Assembly: GCA_949752735.1 (NCBI GenBank)
Contig: OX457036.1
Span: 5,732,232 to 5,796,231, forward strand
Length of the DNA: 64,000 nucleotides
Source of the DNA: Lumbricus terrestris
Taxonomy: Eukaryota > Annelida > Clitellata > Crassiclitellata > Lumbricidae
Direction: 5' to 3'
How positions within the stretch are numbered: the stretch's first letter is position 1; every line of letters begins with the position of its first letter. Position numbers and translations under genes: made by a program. The notes below the pieces were generated by a model that did not search any database, was not told the origin of the DNA, and saw only the letters and a list, made by a program, of their open reading frames with translations. Shown here piece by piece: positions 19,835-32,002 of the stretch.

Positions 19835-20354
19835 TGATGGCTCAACCCTTTCACGCATTAATAAGTTACAATCTGTCCCTAATGCTGCGGCTCGCCTGAT
19901 TGGCGGCATACCAAAGTTTGGGCATATATCAAATTTTATACGGGAAGAACTGCACTGGTTGCCAATGCAAAAACTATTGAATTTAAGATTCTAATGCTCA
20001 TGCGTAATTGCTTAGCAGGCCAAGCTCCGACCTATCTTATGGAACTCTGTGTACCTGTGCTATCCATTCCAGGCCGTAGATTCCTTCGCTCTGCTACGCA
20101 TGGTGACCTGGTTGTCCCTATGGCTCGATCTTCCACAGTGCTGCACAGAGGCTTTGCTATGGTTGGTCCGTCTTTCTGGAATAAGTTACCTATTAGTCTC
20201 CGTTATGAACTTCTGTGTCTTTCTTTGCCCCTTTTCTGCAAGCGTTTGAAAACCATTCTCTTTGATTGTGTTTGGTGTCAGGTCGGGAGCGCCTCTGAGG
20301 AGTTCTCTTGAAGGGGCGCTATATAAATGTACGATTACAATTACAATTACAATC
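19835..20354 (+). mobile_element. L2-like LINE, 5'-truncated, best copy of its family
   Basis: Translation with one frame change: VPNAAARLIGGIPKFGHIS, then EELHWLPMQK, then GQAPTYLMELC, FAMVGPSFWNKLPISLR and RLKTILF. These are the RT C-terminal motifs of the L2/CR1 group. It ends GAAGGGGCGCTATATAAATG and (ATTACA)n at about 20331-20354. No endonuclease or catalytic RT core, so it is non-autonomous. Confidence 0.8.
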
Positions 20355-20466
20355 TTGAGGTTATCACCCAATGATTCGTTTACGGAAAGGGGTTTATCAT
20401 CAGTATGTTTAATTATTGTCAGGTCTTTTCAGTTGCTCGTTAACGTATGTCAATTACGTTATTGCC

Positions 20467-20504
20467 AAATATGTAGGATCTGAAGATCCAACGTCAAAGG
20501 TGTC
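20467..20504 (-). promoter_or_regulatory. snRNA-type promoter cassette, minus strand
   Basis: GACACCTTTGA, 18 bp, TACATATTT. Paralogous upstream flank to 14329-14367. Confidence 0.45.
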
Positions 20505-20689
20505 TAAGTGTAGCGATGCAAAATCTAATATGTTAGTACAGCAAGTGATTAAACATTGGAGTAAATTTGATCGATTTACGATTTGTACCCTGTCCAATAT
20601 TTAATGAGTTCTCCACAATCGTAACCCCAGAACACCATTCAGATTTCCCATGCGCTCATCCGAGATTTGGGGGCTCGGCTGCGCATCGG

Positions 20690-20918
20690 GACGCGCTGGT
20701 GTAATGGGTATGGTTGTTGCCTTGCAGCCGGAAGGACGCGGGAAGGTTGCAGGTTCGAATGCACTTCAAGTCGACGCGTATTGACCTTAGGCATGGCAAG
20801 TCCTTCACTCGCAATTGCTCAGCGCTTCGGCGTGAAACTCCGATGTAGTGTCCGCGCTTTGGTCGGGCTCTGAATAGGGAGATTGAAGGGGCGCTATAAC
20901 AAGTGCACATACAAACAA
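20690..20918 (+). mobile_element. tRNA-derived SINE
   Basis: A box CTGGTGTAATGGG, B box GGTTCGAATGC, body TTGCTCAGCGCTTCGGCG, and end GGGGCGCTATAACAAGTGCA. It is inserted into a dispersed repeat whose empty copy is at about 14540. Confidence 0.8.
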
Positions 20919-21149
20919 AACAAAGATGGATAACACACTGGCAAGGAGAGCGAGAGGAACCGAGATCACGCCCCGTAGGGCGGACGTGCTTTGTGTTTGC
21001 AGGCTGTATGTTCTGTTAGTAGTTAAGGTTAATGTTAAATAAGATAACTGCATAACTTGTACATGTACTCTTGTACAGCGCTGTGCGTTTGCAAGCGTTG
21101 TAAATCCTATAGGCAATCAGAGACGTTTAAATTCGTTACTTTTTTGTTG

Positions 21150-21186
21150 GACACCGTTTTTAATATTAAAATAATCAATATAAAAG
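21150..21186 (+). promoter_or_regulatory. snRNA-type promoter cassette
   Basis: GACACCGTTTT, exactly 18 bp, TATAAAAG. A diverged PSE with the spacing kept. Confidence 0.4.
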
Positions 21187-21354
21187 GTTAAAAAGACACG
21201 CTATCAACCGCAATCAGTTACCGCGTACATTTTATGCAACTGGAACAAGAACGCAAATGACAGAAGACATTAATCTTAACTACTAACTGAACAGAAAACC
21301 TGCAATATACGGCACTACTAGCGGTTCTAGGACTACTCACCAAAGGACGATTCA

Positions 21355-21535
21355 TCAAGTGACTACTCATCAACGGACTACTCATCAACGGAATACTCAT
21401 CAACGGAATACTCATCAACGGAATACTCATCAACGGAATACTCATCAAAACGGAATACTCATCAACGGAATACTCATCAACGGAATACTCATCAAAACGG
21501 AATACACATCAAAACGGAATACACATCAAAGTCTG
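21355..21535 (+). repeat. 15-bp minisatellite (ACGGAATACTCATCA)n
   Basis: About 12 units with few changes. Some units carry an extra AA. ORFs here are translated repeat. Confidence 0.9.
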
Positions 21536-21569
21536 TGGATCTAGAAACGCTTTGTCAATGAACGAACGT

Positions 21570-21970
21570 AAAGGACGGCAGCTGGATTGAGGAAAGCAAT
21601 TGTTGATAAAATAGAAGTTGGATTGATGAAAGGAAGTCATTCTTGACTAGAAGCCGGATTGATGAAAAAAGTTGCTTAAATAGAATCTGGGGAGTTGAAA
21701 AAGTTCACAAATAAATAGCAGTTGGATTGATTAAAATGGTTGACAAAATGGAAGCTTGGTCGATTAAAAAAGTTTGATTAAATAGAAGCTGGATTAATGT
21801 AAATAATTGTCTTAATAGAAGCTGGATTGATTAAAAGAATTAGTGATTAAATAGAAGCTGGGTTAATGTACAGTTGTCTAAATAGAAACTGGATTTATAA
21901 AAAAGATTTTGTGAGTGGCCCTAAATAGAAGCTAGGTTGATGAAAAGAATTCATGATTGAATTGACTGAA
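21570..21970 (+). repeat. Degenerate ~35-40-bp minisatellite
   Basis: Recurring AATAGAAGCTGGATTGAT separated by AT-rich spacers of variable length, about 10 units. Confidence 0.7.
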
Positions 21971-22085
21971 ACTAATACAATCTTTTACTGTAAATATCTT
22001 TATTGTACTTAAACATTCGATTATATGCATAAACATCTGAAGCAACTTAATTCAATAGTATGCAGCTAATATGACAAATACATGG

Positions 22086-23460
22086 GCAGTGGCGCAACCA
22101 GGGGGGTGCTGGGGGGGTGCTTGAGCACCCCCCAGGGCTAAAAAGGTGACCCACGCAATTTTTCCAAATCCGATGAGTTTTTTGTGAGCGGGGGTGGGGG
22201 GGGGGGTGTAGGGGTCTTTCGCTCTTTCAGTCTACGCAATTAAGCAAGTTTCTTCATTCTTCTGTATTATAATCTTAGGCAAATTCATGGTTCATAAAGC
22301 ACTAGATTTCAGTGTTTAGCTTGTCTACCTGAGTTTGTCTGGGTCTCGAGAATTTGCCTAGTTATGAATTAAAAGCGTTAGTGATATGAATGAATTTACA
22401 TTACAGCTAGTGTCTCGCCAATTTATTGATAATATGTTTCGACATAATTGATAGTACCGTGTGTGCTATTTTTATTAAGGTCTAATTAAGAATTATTTCC
22501 TTCAAATTAGCATTATAACAATACATAGTTATTCAGCTTTGTTTGTTCTACACATTTCCAGAGGAGAAAGCGCCCAGAAATGAAAAATTTTCTCCAGAAC
22601 ATCTGACAAAGTGATAGTTTTTAGTTGCAGTTTATTATATTGTATTACATAAGCTGCCAGATTATACCATGATCTTATTTCCTACTATAAAATTATAATT
22701 TTATTATTTATTATTATACTATAATTAAGCTTATGATACTATCGTATGATATTATAATGTGCATAACCTACTGTCATGGGCGGATATTTAGGACGATAGG
22801 GAGATGTAAGTAATTGTGAGGCAACACTCTGAAGTTTTAAACCCCCAAAGTGTGTGGTGGGGGTTGGAGATGTTTATATCCCCCAATATAATATGTTATA
22901 AATATTTCAAAAATATTATTGTAAATTTATGCAGTGTTATTCACTGTTTATGATAATGAGCAATTTTGTTAAGACGTCAGCCTAAAATGCTGTCATTAGG
23001 TTAAATTTTAAAAATTCTTAAACGATGGGAGGGGACATTTATTGAAAACTTATTATCACGTCTCAGAGCACTAAAATCATGAGCTTTTTTCAAAAATGAC
23101 AGCTTTAAAAGTCACGGTGCACTGTGCAAATCCAACATTTTTAAGTACTTGTGAGGCAACACTCTGAAATTTTAAACTAAAATATATGACTATCAGCATT
23201 GAAAATTAGCAATTTCATTTAGATGACAGCTTAAAAGCCTCCCATTACAGTATGGAAATTAGACAAATTAAACATTGGGAAGGGCATTGAAGTCTTACAC
23301 CATATGTCTTTTAGCAATGAGATCATGATAAATTTCGCTAAAATGATAGCCTGAAATGATACCACTGCAGTGTGGAAATAAAAAATTCTATGTTGGGGAG
23401 GAGACACATCCACTGCCCAACCACCCTCCCCTGCTAGGCCGATGTTGAAATCTGAAATCG
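22086..23460. mobile_element. G-rich hAT-like element region
   Basis: Starts CAGTGGCGCAACCAGG, similar to hAT-type ends, with long G runs (about 22190-22212). The interior has diverged copies of the 86-bp unit (TTAAGACG ... AAAATGCTGTCATT) seen at 44632-45118. The right boundary is uncertain and no target duplication was found. Confidence 0.35.
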
Positions 23461-25020
23461 CTCTTTTTATCAGCACTGAAGTAGGGTGAAAGTACTAGTT
23501 ACCGTCATAAGCGAGATTTTTTAAGCATTCGACACGGATTTAAAAATATAGACACATAATTATCTGACTCGGAAATTTTTGCACAAGAAAAAACACGTTA
23601 GCATCTTCGGCATATGTATAAAATGGTATTCATTTAGGCACAGTATACATTTTAAAAATGTTATTATATCCTTATATTGTCATATTTTCATCTATCGTCC
23701 GCATTTTTCATTTACCGTCATGGGTGACGGAATCCGGTTATCGGCCAATTATTGGATGGCGGTAGCCAATTTCCGTCAGTCTGACGGAAAGTGCCGACAT
23801 AGAAATTTGGGTCGCATTTTTAGCTTCTAAACATCATTATTCCATAAGTTTAGTATTTATTAGTCTGCAAACATTAAAGAAATTAAATAATTACTCAGAC
23901 TGTACTTAACTTAGCCTATATTTTCAGGTCAATCGGCAAAATAATAATAACAAAGATTAGATTACCGGTATGTCGATTCCCAAAGCTATTACATCCGATA
24001 GCTATAATATTATAGTTTGTATATGCTATTATATAAGCTTATAATAAATTATATAGGCCTAATAATCTAGTTATATATAATATAATATAGCTTGGATGAG
24101 ACCAATATCGATACCTGTCCCAGCCTATAGTAAAGGGGGGAAAACCATAAAAGAACTGAAAATGATGCAATATTTCCATGTTTGTAAGTCTACTCTCTTG
24201 CATGTAGGCTATCTCAGAAGTAGAAGTCTCCAACATCCAGTTAGGCACAGTCTTCGTGCACCCATCCAGTTTTGGCAGTCTAGGGCTACCGGTAATAATT
24301 TTGATTTCATTACGACTTCTTTTTTTGGCTAGCACTCTTGTTTTGGATTTTTCCCTCATGTCGAATTGTTATCGTGTGGCCATAGCTTACTACCCATACT
24401 ACTGGTCTTGGAAAAACTGTCTGACTTGCCTATTATAGATTTTTCTAACCATTTGCTAAATTAGACTTGTTTCCATGTAATTCATGATGAATGCCACTTT
24501 GAAATAGAAGTCCCATGTTGCTAAGTTCATTTCTTTCTTTTATCGGTGCGCTATGCCAGAAAAGGTGATCGGAGTATGCTGAATGCACCTTCCTGCAATC
24601 CACGTCAGAAAATTTTATTTTACATGGGGGATTCATACATTCTGACATTGAGTTGCAGACTTATTTCACTGCTTGACATAACTTCCTCACTCACATTAGG
24701 TTGCCCACTTGTTTCACTGCCTGTCGTGACATAGTCACTAACCTTAGGTTGCAGACTTGTTTAGTGTTCACTGTCTGTCACGACTTCATCATTGAAATTA
24801 AGTTACTGACTTTTAACTATTTTACACGACTTCACACTGCCTTGCTTGATTGATTGGTTTAAACACTGCTGTATGCCTAATTTCTTGACTAGCAGATCCA
24901 TTTTGAAACTTATGACTTCCTCTTAAATTTGGAATGACATCGACAACATTATTCTGAAAATTAATTTGATTTAGTGTTTTAATTATGTCATCTGATGATC
25001 CTTCAAGTCTCAGCTTAAGT
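23461..25020. other. No gene recognised
   Basis: AT-rich DNA. The small ORFs at 23579-24734 match nothing I know. TTGCAGACTT/TTGCCCACTT-type imperfect repeats occur at 24650-24800. Confidence 0.4.
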
Positions 25021-25025
25021 GCTTT

Positions 25026-25391
25026 CTATCCCAAGTATGCTTTCAGTGTAGGCCAATGCAATTTTTCTTCCAGAATGACTGGAAGACTGTCAAAACTTTT
25101 GTTAACTTCAACAACATTACTTCTTATGTTAGTTGTAAGGCAGCTTTGGAATACATTGCCATAAAATAGATTGGACACCCATTGCTCTGTTGCAAGAAGT
25201 AACTGAGCACTGCCTGGGGTAGAGAGAAGAGAAAGGAGAACAGTTTCAGTTGAGCGGTGAGCTCTAAAACCAAATAGTCTGTGAGGTATAAAGTCCAACT
25301 GCTCAAGATATGGAAGAAGTTGAAAAAAATTGGTGGCCATGGAAACATTAGATGCACTCCATAATGCTCCATGGCCAAATGGGTTGCGCAC
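25026..25391 (-). pseudogene. Possible decayed reverse transcriptase fragment
   Basis: The 121-codon minus-strand ORF contains LFGFRAHRSTETVLLSLL, which resembles the FGFRxxRSTETALL block of L2/CR1-type reverse transcriptases. The rest (EQWVSNLFYGNVFQSCL) is not recognised. It could also be an unknown protein. Low certainty. Confidence 0.3.
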
Positions 25392-25724
25392 ATCATTAAT
25401 GTCTCCCTAACATGGTGGGGTTTTTCTATGAGACTGATCGCTTCATTGAGCGAATTATCCGCTGTGTTCTTTTGCCTGATTCTATTGCAAGTGCAACTCA
25501 ATTAGCCGAAGTGTCTGATGCATCAATGTCTAATCATGTATGCAAGTTTTACTTTCTGTTCTTGTTAGCAACGGATATAACATGTGTTCGAGTTAGACCA
25601 CATAAATTCTTATTACCTACTAAAGCTTGTCGTAGCCACAATTCATGTAATCTATACATGCAAATGCATCTTCTAGAATAATATTTTATCTCGTGTTGCA
25701 ACAGTCTCCGTAACTGAGATGATG

Positions 25725-25800
25725 GGTGGATCCAGATTTGACGAAGGTTTATGACAACAGAGGCCGTTTTCCTCGATAAGATTTGTTTGGCGCAATAGAG
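25725..25800 (+). repeat. YDNRGRYPGQKF repeat, plus strand
   Basis: TTTATGACAACAGAGGCCG preserved (VYDNRGR) after a GATGGGTGGATCC start. Diverged downstream. Confidence 0.45.
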
Positions 25801-25820
25801 CTCAATTAAGAAGAGATCAA

Positions 25821-25854
25821 TTTATAGAATTCATAAAAACTACTTTAAGGTGTA
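25821..25854 (-). promoter_or_regulatory. snRNA-type promoter cassette, minus strand
   Basis: TACACCTTAAA, 17 bp, TATAAA. Isolated. Confidence 0.4.
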
Positions 25855-25859
25855 TAAAC

Positions 25860-27185
25860 AAACTGTATTATCATCAATAATTTGTAGCCTAAGATCGACA
25901 ACTGCGATCAAAGCATCGATTTGTGGAAGTTAAAGTGAAGGCGTAATTAATTTTTCAATTCTTAAAACAAATCTTATGTCAACAATGGCCATTATCCAAT
26001 CAAAAATTGTTTCAGGAATCGCTCAATTCCTTTTTATTTTGCTGTGGCTGGGCTGGGGCGCTCTTGTGTAGCTTTTTGAAGGCGCGATTAGAATAAATAA
26101 ATTAATGAACAATCTACCAGCGATCCACAAGCCGTCGTTAAGCCTGTAACAACCTAGAAACGATACCATCAGCTCAATTGGACACCTTTTCTTTCAAATA
26201 GATCATATAATAAGTGTCTGCTTAGACATGTTATTTAACTTTTTGTTGCTGTTATTATTGAATGTCATGCCATTGGAACATGATTGTGTGTTGGAATATT
26301 GTTTGTTTGTCGTCTTTGCTCTTGTTAAAGCAAAATTATATCTCATATTAACCTGTTTAAGAATTTCTTTTACTGAAATGTAGAAGTTATGAATCAAATT
26401 TGTATTAAGAATATTAATCAAGAAAAGTTTGTGACATTTCTTTCATGTGACAATTACTGCAGCATATTATTGAATGTGCCCAAGCAAATTATTTGGCATA
26501 AATTGTAAGCTTATTAACTGTTAACCATTTTGCTACTGAACAATGAACGCTATATGACAACGAACAATAATATTATGTTAAGACTTGATGAACAATGATA
26601 TTGTTATGACAACGGTATATGGTTAATTTGGACGTCATGAATTCATTGTTACTACACTGTATAAGCTGTAAATTGTCGTCAACGGCCTTTGATGTCATAC
26701 GACGACGTTAAACTTTGGTTAAATAAATAAATTAATTAACTTTTATTTAAAGTTCCAAATATAAAAAGTATTCTGAGCGGGGACCAAAAATCAGCCATAC
26801 CATGGACTGAAAGAAAGAGTCTTAATAATATTGTGACAAGAAGAAATTGCTTAGCTTGGATATTGTCCGATTGTTTGTCCATTTTGTGAGACTGTAGACA
26901 GAGTCACTTTTGTGATTATATGGTGGCACTAGTACAGAGGAATTCCGATTCACTAGCAAAGGGCGATCGTGAAAAAGGACGAGTTCAAAAGGGCGACAAT
27001 CACAAGGGCGAACATCGAGCGTTCGCAGTTCAATTACAACGGTAAACGCCTAAATTGCATAATATTATTGCATCTGCATACATGTAAGATACAGCAATGG
27101 CAGAACTAGTATCGACCTATCCTATGTAACTAACTAAGGACGATTTGCTGTTAACGATAGAACAGTAAACGGTTCACTCTACTGT
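25860..27185. other. No gene recognised; one weak promoter-like site
   Basis: AT-rich. GACACCTTTTC at 26181-26191 is followed only 14 bp later by TATAATAAG, so it may be a decayed cassette. Nothing else was identified. Confidence 0.4.
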
Positions 27186-27189
27186 GTTT

Positions 27190-27275
27190 GGAAAAAGCCA
27201 TCCTATTCAGCCGTGGTTGGGGTGGGAGCGCGTCTGAGTAGCTATTCCTCGAAGAGGCGCCTTATAAAACTTCCG
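27190..27275 (+). mobile_element. L2-like LINE 3' end remnant
   Basis: GGGAGCGCGTCTGAGTAGC, then GAAGAGGCGCCTTATAAAAC. This is the family's typical 3' end without the ORF. Confidence 0.5.
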
Positions 27276-27419
27276 CAAACAACTAACAGCATCAGATTCT
27301 ATACGACAGGGCACGAATACCTCTCTAACACGGCGTTGAATCCTGCCTATATAAGTACATCATTTACAACTGCACGCCTACCTCAGTTCATGTCTAAGCT
27401 GGGCAGGCTTAGTGTCAGT

Positions 27420-27620
27420 TTCATATTTGGTGGGTTTTGGGGGTGGGGTGGAGCGGGCTTGTAAGGCTAAGTTTTAGTTTTTGTTTTGGTGGTTTTTTGG
27501 GTGGGGTGGGACGGGGCGGGCCTAGTTTTATTTGTTTTGTTTTGGGGTGGGTGTTTTTCCCCGGTTGGACCCCTCCAGTTTTAGGACCCTCCCGTTTTTA
27601 TCCCCCCAAATTTTAGTTTT
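27420..27620 (+). repeat. G/T-rich then C-rich low-complexity stretch
   Basis: Runs of GGGTGGGGTGG, GTTTTTGTTTT and CCCCTCC. No coding content seen. Confidence 0.6.
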
Positions 27621-28376
27621 ACTTTTTAATTTTAGAACCCAAGTGTAGGCTCTTCAGCCATAAGAAAAAATTATTTTTGGCGCTTATATAGGGTCGGTAG
27701 CGTCCTTTAAAAAAGTACATAAGAAGGTCACTAACTGCCTGTTTGTTTTTTAAGTTTTTCTCACTGACAGTGACAATAAATTTGATTGCTGGATATTCTG
27801 ATGAATTTTGGCTAATTAATGCGAGAAGTTGAGCAGTCTACGAAAACGGTAGGAAGAATTATTGAGAGATTTGTAAGATTCCTATGTAATGCATGCTAAA
27901 TTGTCCGTTACGCTGGCGCCATTTTCACAAGCCTAGCGGCAGACTCATGTATAATAGCGTCCCTGGATACGATTATTGTGCGGCGTTGCTAAGATGATTA
28001 ATTTATGCGTAAGACGCTTCCGTGTCTGTCTATGTGTCTCTCTATCTGTCCTTCTTTGTAGGTATATGTATCTGTCGGTCACTCTGCCTTTCTTTTGTAT
28101 TTCATTTGAAAACAAATGGATAATCTGACCGGCTTTAAATGCAAGTCCAAACCTCGGTAAAGCAGGGGGCCGACACTAATGACCCCCTGCTACATCTGCT
28201 ACACAAATTCGTGTTTTCAAACAGCGCCGCTTACGTGACGTCAGTTAAGTAGGCCTGCCGTTCAATTGTTCGTCATAATTAATTTAGACGTCATCGGATT
28301 ATGCTGCCATGGAATGTCATTAGAATGCAATGAAAAATGCTAAGGAAGGGACATTCTTAACAGTAAATCAGCATAG

Positions 28377-28378
<2 letters not shown>

Positions 28379-28436
<58 letters not shown>
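28379..28436. repeat. (AT)n microsatellite
   Basis: About 28 AT units without interruption. Confidence 0.98.
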
Positions 28437-28440
<4 letters not shown>

Positions 28441-28586
28441 GCAATTCGAATTGTCATCAGCTGTCTTTTTTGTCAGAATAAAATGCTGATCTTCGAATTG
28501 AAAAATAAGACTATAATTAATTGCTCTAATTAATCTGTAAAGTGATTTTACGTCTACAGTTTACAGTTTGCGCCTATGTTAAGTTT

Positions 28587-28700
28587 CAAATCAAATCAAA
28601 TCAAATCATTTATTGGTCCGTTTGTAACAAAACAAGCACGTCAAGTCAGGTACAAAGTAACACAAAGCATCTCCAGTATCACCAATTTGTCAATCCATTA
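28587..28700 (-). mobile_element. LINE 3' end with (ATTTG)n tail, minus strand
   Basis: AAATC-type pentanucleotide repeats at 28587-28608, then ATTTATTGGTCCGTTTGTAA. On the minus strand this is a short terminal sequence ending in a pentamer tail. Confidence 0.45.
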
Positions 28701-28839
28701 ACTTAATTAGGTAACATAAATTATTCAGACATATAGCTAAGACTGGGATAATCTCCAAAGGAGTAGGCTAGGTAAGGATTGGTTAAACCTAGTGGTTCTA
28801 AGGTTAAGTGATACCAGTGTGGACGATTATCCCTAGACC

Positions 28840-28915
28840 TGGAATGCGAGGTTATAAGTCATTCTCAGGAGGCGCTATATAAATGTATGAAAGCAATACG
28901 ATACAATGCGTCACT
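28840..28915 (+). mobile_element. L2-like LINE 3' end remnant
   Basis: CAGGAGGCGCTATATAAATG, the family 3' end. Confidence 0.5.
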
Positions 28916-28967
28916 GTGCTTATTAAGTCAGCTGCTTTAGTTGCAATACTAGCTCATGATCTTTTTC

Positions 28968-29004
28968 GACACCTTTAAATCAAGACTGAAGCATGTTATA
29001 ATAA
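28968..29004 (+). promoter_or_regulatory. snRNA-type promoter cassette, isolated
   Basis: A perfect GACACCTTTAA, 18 bp, TATAATAA. Confidence 0.5.
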
Positions 29005-29439
29005 CCGACATGCAATAAACAGAGACCAATTTAATAAAAATATATATATACTTACTAAAAACTAAAATTCACAGACGATATGAACCACAACAGTACTAAA
29101 GTAAAGACAGTCATCGCAAAACAACACAATAACTGAACTGAGTTCTAACATGACTTGTTACAAAGTGTTCACATTACCTGCTTTGAAGAATACAACCGAA
29201 TCAACAGTTACCAGGATTTCTTTAGAAATATCTTCACCCGTCTGCCTAATCTTCCAGAAAGAACTGCTCTCGTAGACTTATAATACATCCATCGATCTAA
29301 TTAGCCTACTGTCTGCCTGACAGCTTGACGCCTGATTGCCTATCTATACGGAATTCCAACACGTAGCCTACGACGTTCAATGTCTTTTCTCTGCTCGCCT
29401 TCTACTTAAGTTCAAAAATCGTTGTCCAAATACGAAACG

Positions 29440-29760
29440 GAATTTATATTTCGTCAGCGAATTCTGACTTTCACTGTACGCCGTGATTCCTCGCTTCAAA
29501 CTCAATTTCTGGGGGTAGGTCATTCCATCTCGGGCCGCCCAGTTGTCCGATGAGTCGGCCTCACGCGTTCGCCCTTTGCTCTCATCGAAAACACGGCCGC
29601 AACACCGATCGTATTCGTCTCCTCGATGCCTGGCTTTCAATCGGACGTTTATCTCTGCTTCCGTCCGTTGGCTCAACACTCGCCGGTGTTGTTGGAACGC
29701 AGGATGAGCCGATCGCTGTCTTGGGTTTTGCACGGAGCGGCGTGCTTTGTCGGTCATGGT
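29440..29760 (-). pseudogene. GC-rich stretch, possible decayed LINE C-terminus
   Basis: GC content rises clearly above the flanks. A minus-strand frame reads GGPRWNDLPPEIEFEARN, like the WNDLPPEI block of CR1/L2 elements. Overlapping ORFs exist on both strands (126 and 83 codons), so a host exon cannot be excluded, but no domain supports one. Confidence 0.3.
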
Positions 29761-29799
29761 TAAATGCGTCAGAGACCATTGTCACGGTCAGAAGCGTAT

Positions 29800-30327
29800 A
29801 AAATTATTGTCTGATTGTCGTTATTTTAAGGAGCAGTAGGCCTACATCGTTTCATAACCGAGCTCACTGTGAACTTTAACGATTAAGGCTGCTACAAGAC
29901 AGTGTAGCTGTAGGTATTACTAAAGTAATGTGCTATTGATGCACTTCATATATGAGTTTATATTTTGTAGCACCATATAGTTATAGTAGCACCATGTAAT
30001 TATAGTAACACGGAAAGTATAATATACCACAAATTTCACAGGATAATGATTGTCATTATTACAATATTAGGCGTACATGCGGTAGTCCTAATGATATTTT
30101 TTTCATGTTGTGGCCCGCGAGCCTTGTAAATTTTCAAATGAGGCCCAGTGATGACTTCAGCTTGAGACCAGTGCTTTAGGCCCTACGTCATCTGTATGTT
30201 TTGTATGAGGTCTGCCTCTGCTGTTAATTTAACCAATTATTCCAAGACCAGAGTTTTGTCACCCATCCTGGGGATATTCCCACAGGCACTCAATTTGGGT
30301 CTCATTGCTTTGGCCTACGATTTTTAC
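29800..30327. other. No gene recognised
   Basis: AT-rich. TAGCACCATATAGTTATAG-type short duplications near 29970-30000. Nothing else seen. Confidence 0.4.
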
Positions 30328-30364
30328 GATACCTTTATTTAGTTTAAAATTTAGGTCATAAATA
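30328..30364 (+). promoter_or_regulatory. Promoter cassette, degenerate
   Basis: GATACCTTTAT, 20 bp, TAAATA. Confidence 0.3.
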
Positions 30365-30530
30365 GGATATACTGCAACAATAATGCATAATACGAAGTAC
30401 AGTGTCAAACATCATAAACTAATAAAAAAGAGTCGTTTTATATAGATATTCGTTTAATTGAGATTCTCGCTGACACACTGCAGCCAGTTACAAATAAAAA
30501 AAAATGATTAAGAGAAATATAACAATTCAA

Positions 30531-30905
30531 TCAACTGGGTGGAAGGAAATCAGAAAAAGAGGAAATGGTCGAGTTTCTGTAAAGTACTCGAGAAATGAAA
30601 TTTCTTTCGTCCTTAATTGGTAGTTCAAAACTGTGAGGACGAGGACGAAGATTGTACGGGCTCTGGGCTTTCAGTGGAAAAATGTTAACCAGGACGTGTG
30701 AGTCGAGCCGGATAACTCTACGAAGTAATCGATTTTCAATGTCATGTACAAGAGCTTCAACGCTCTTAATATCAGGCGTCTGAAAACCGTAACGTCCCAT
30801 CTTACGATGAAAACGCTCTAGTTTTGAACGATCGTCAGCAGTAGTCAAGCCCCACCAGGCAGGGGCAGCGTAGAGGAGGCGCGCTGCTGTTGTAGCTCTG
30901 GCAAC
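30531..30905 (-). pseudogene. LINE reverse transcriptase C-terminus
   Basis: The minus-strand frame reads ATTAARLLYAAPAWWGLTTA, then DDRSKLERFHRKMGRYGF, LLRRVI, SPYNLRPRPHSFELPIKDER and FISRVLYRN. The order LLYAAPAWWG, then YNLRPRxHxxxLP, then NFxxRxLYRN is that of a non-LTR RT C-terminus. Upstream RT is missing. It is a family distinct from the L2-like and RTE copies. Confidence 0.75.
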
Positions 30906-31444
30906 ATTTAAAGAAAGCTCAAGACTAAGAGAGATTATTATTTTGATCTTGGTTCATCACTTTCTTAAATCACCTTTTCAGTTAAACGTTTTCATATGTA
31001 CAGACATACCAAACACATTTACATTGAAATTCTGTGGTAAGATGGCGTCATTATTTTAACGTCGTGGCGCGTGAATAGAATTTAAGATTTCAAAAGATTT
31101 TCGATATTGATCTTCGTTTAGCGCTTTTTAAATAATCTATCCAGTTTTTCTTTTTTCAACACATTCCATACAAGTTTAATTCCAATGTCTTCGCCAGCCA
31201 TACAAGATCGGAAGGTCATAAATTAAAGGTAAAAAGGGTATTCAAATTCACAAGAATTTCCTGCAAATCATAAGCCAGGTAAAGAGTGAAATTATAAAGT
31301 CAAATGACCGGTCGCGACGTATTTTTGACGCCGCTACTGGCAAACTTTTTCTTCAGAGCATTTTGGCTAAATGTAAGCATCCAGTTTGATATCCGCCTTC
31401 ACAAATCGTCGGCTGTTATGAATGATGCATCGCGAGGATACAAA

Positions 31445-31482
31445 TTATATATAGCGTATAATGCATACTATTAACGGGTGTT
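31445..31482 (-). promoter_or_regulatory. snRNA-type promoter cassette, minus strand
   Basis: AACACCCGTTA, exactly 18 bp, TATATATAA. Paralogous to 39273-39309. Confidence 0.55.
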
Positions 31483-31765
31483 TAAGCGGTATACACTTGG
31501 GATGTCACTAATTATTGTGATCAAAAATTTGCTATAGGTCCTTACACAAAGGACATGACAGGAGATGAGTTCTGATCCATTTTCTGTGTTTCAAGCTGTA
31601 AGTCCTAACCACTCGACTGCGGTGTCTGATTATGAAAAATATAGATGATAAATAAAATATATAATTTTGTGCATCCATGAAATGTAACCATTTTGGAATT
31701 TAACTCGTGGATTTTTTTAACATGCAGTAGTTGTTTCACTTTAACCAAACAAAGATCTTTAGCCG

Positions 31766-31825
31766 TCGCCCTCATTCTTCGTCTAAGCTTGAGACTGGCA
31801 TTACCAGAGTACTAGCTTGGGCGGA
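31766..31825 (-). ncRNA. Twister-like ribozyme motif, copy T6, minus strand
   Basis: Minus strand: GTACTCTGGTAATGCCAG, TCTCAAG, then GAAGAATGAGGGCG. One change in the L4 loop (TCTC for TCCC). Lies ~240 nt downstream of T7 on the same strand. Paralogue of T11. Confidence 0.5.
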
Positions 31826-32002
31826 ATTAAGCAGCCGCATGGATGGATAGGGTTTTCATCGGCAGCTTATGGCAGCAGAGACCTTTGGGGTACACAAGAA
31901 CGTGTTCTGTGCATTATGAACTTGTGCAGCATATACATAAAACAGGTAGGCTAGTAGTAGTAGTTGCAGTTTAACGTCACTGTGTGGTAGCAAAGACCAT
32001 TA

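Noticed and set aside
21355..21535. CRISPR-like array
   Set aside because: Contiguous 15-bp tandem repeats without unique spacers, in a clearly eukaryotic context.
29377..29801. Host exon in the GC-rich stretch
   Set aside because: ORFs overlap on both strands with no domain. One frame resembles a decayed LINE WNDLPPEI block. Kept only as a low-confidence pseudogene.
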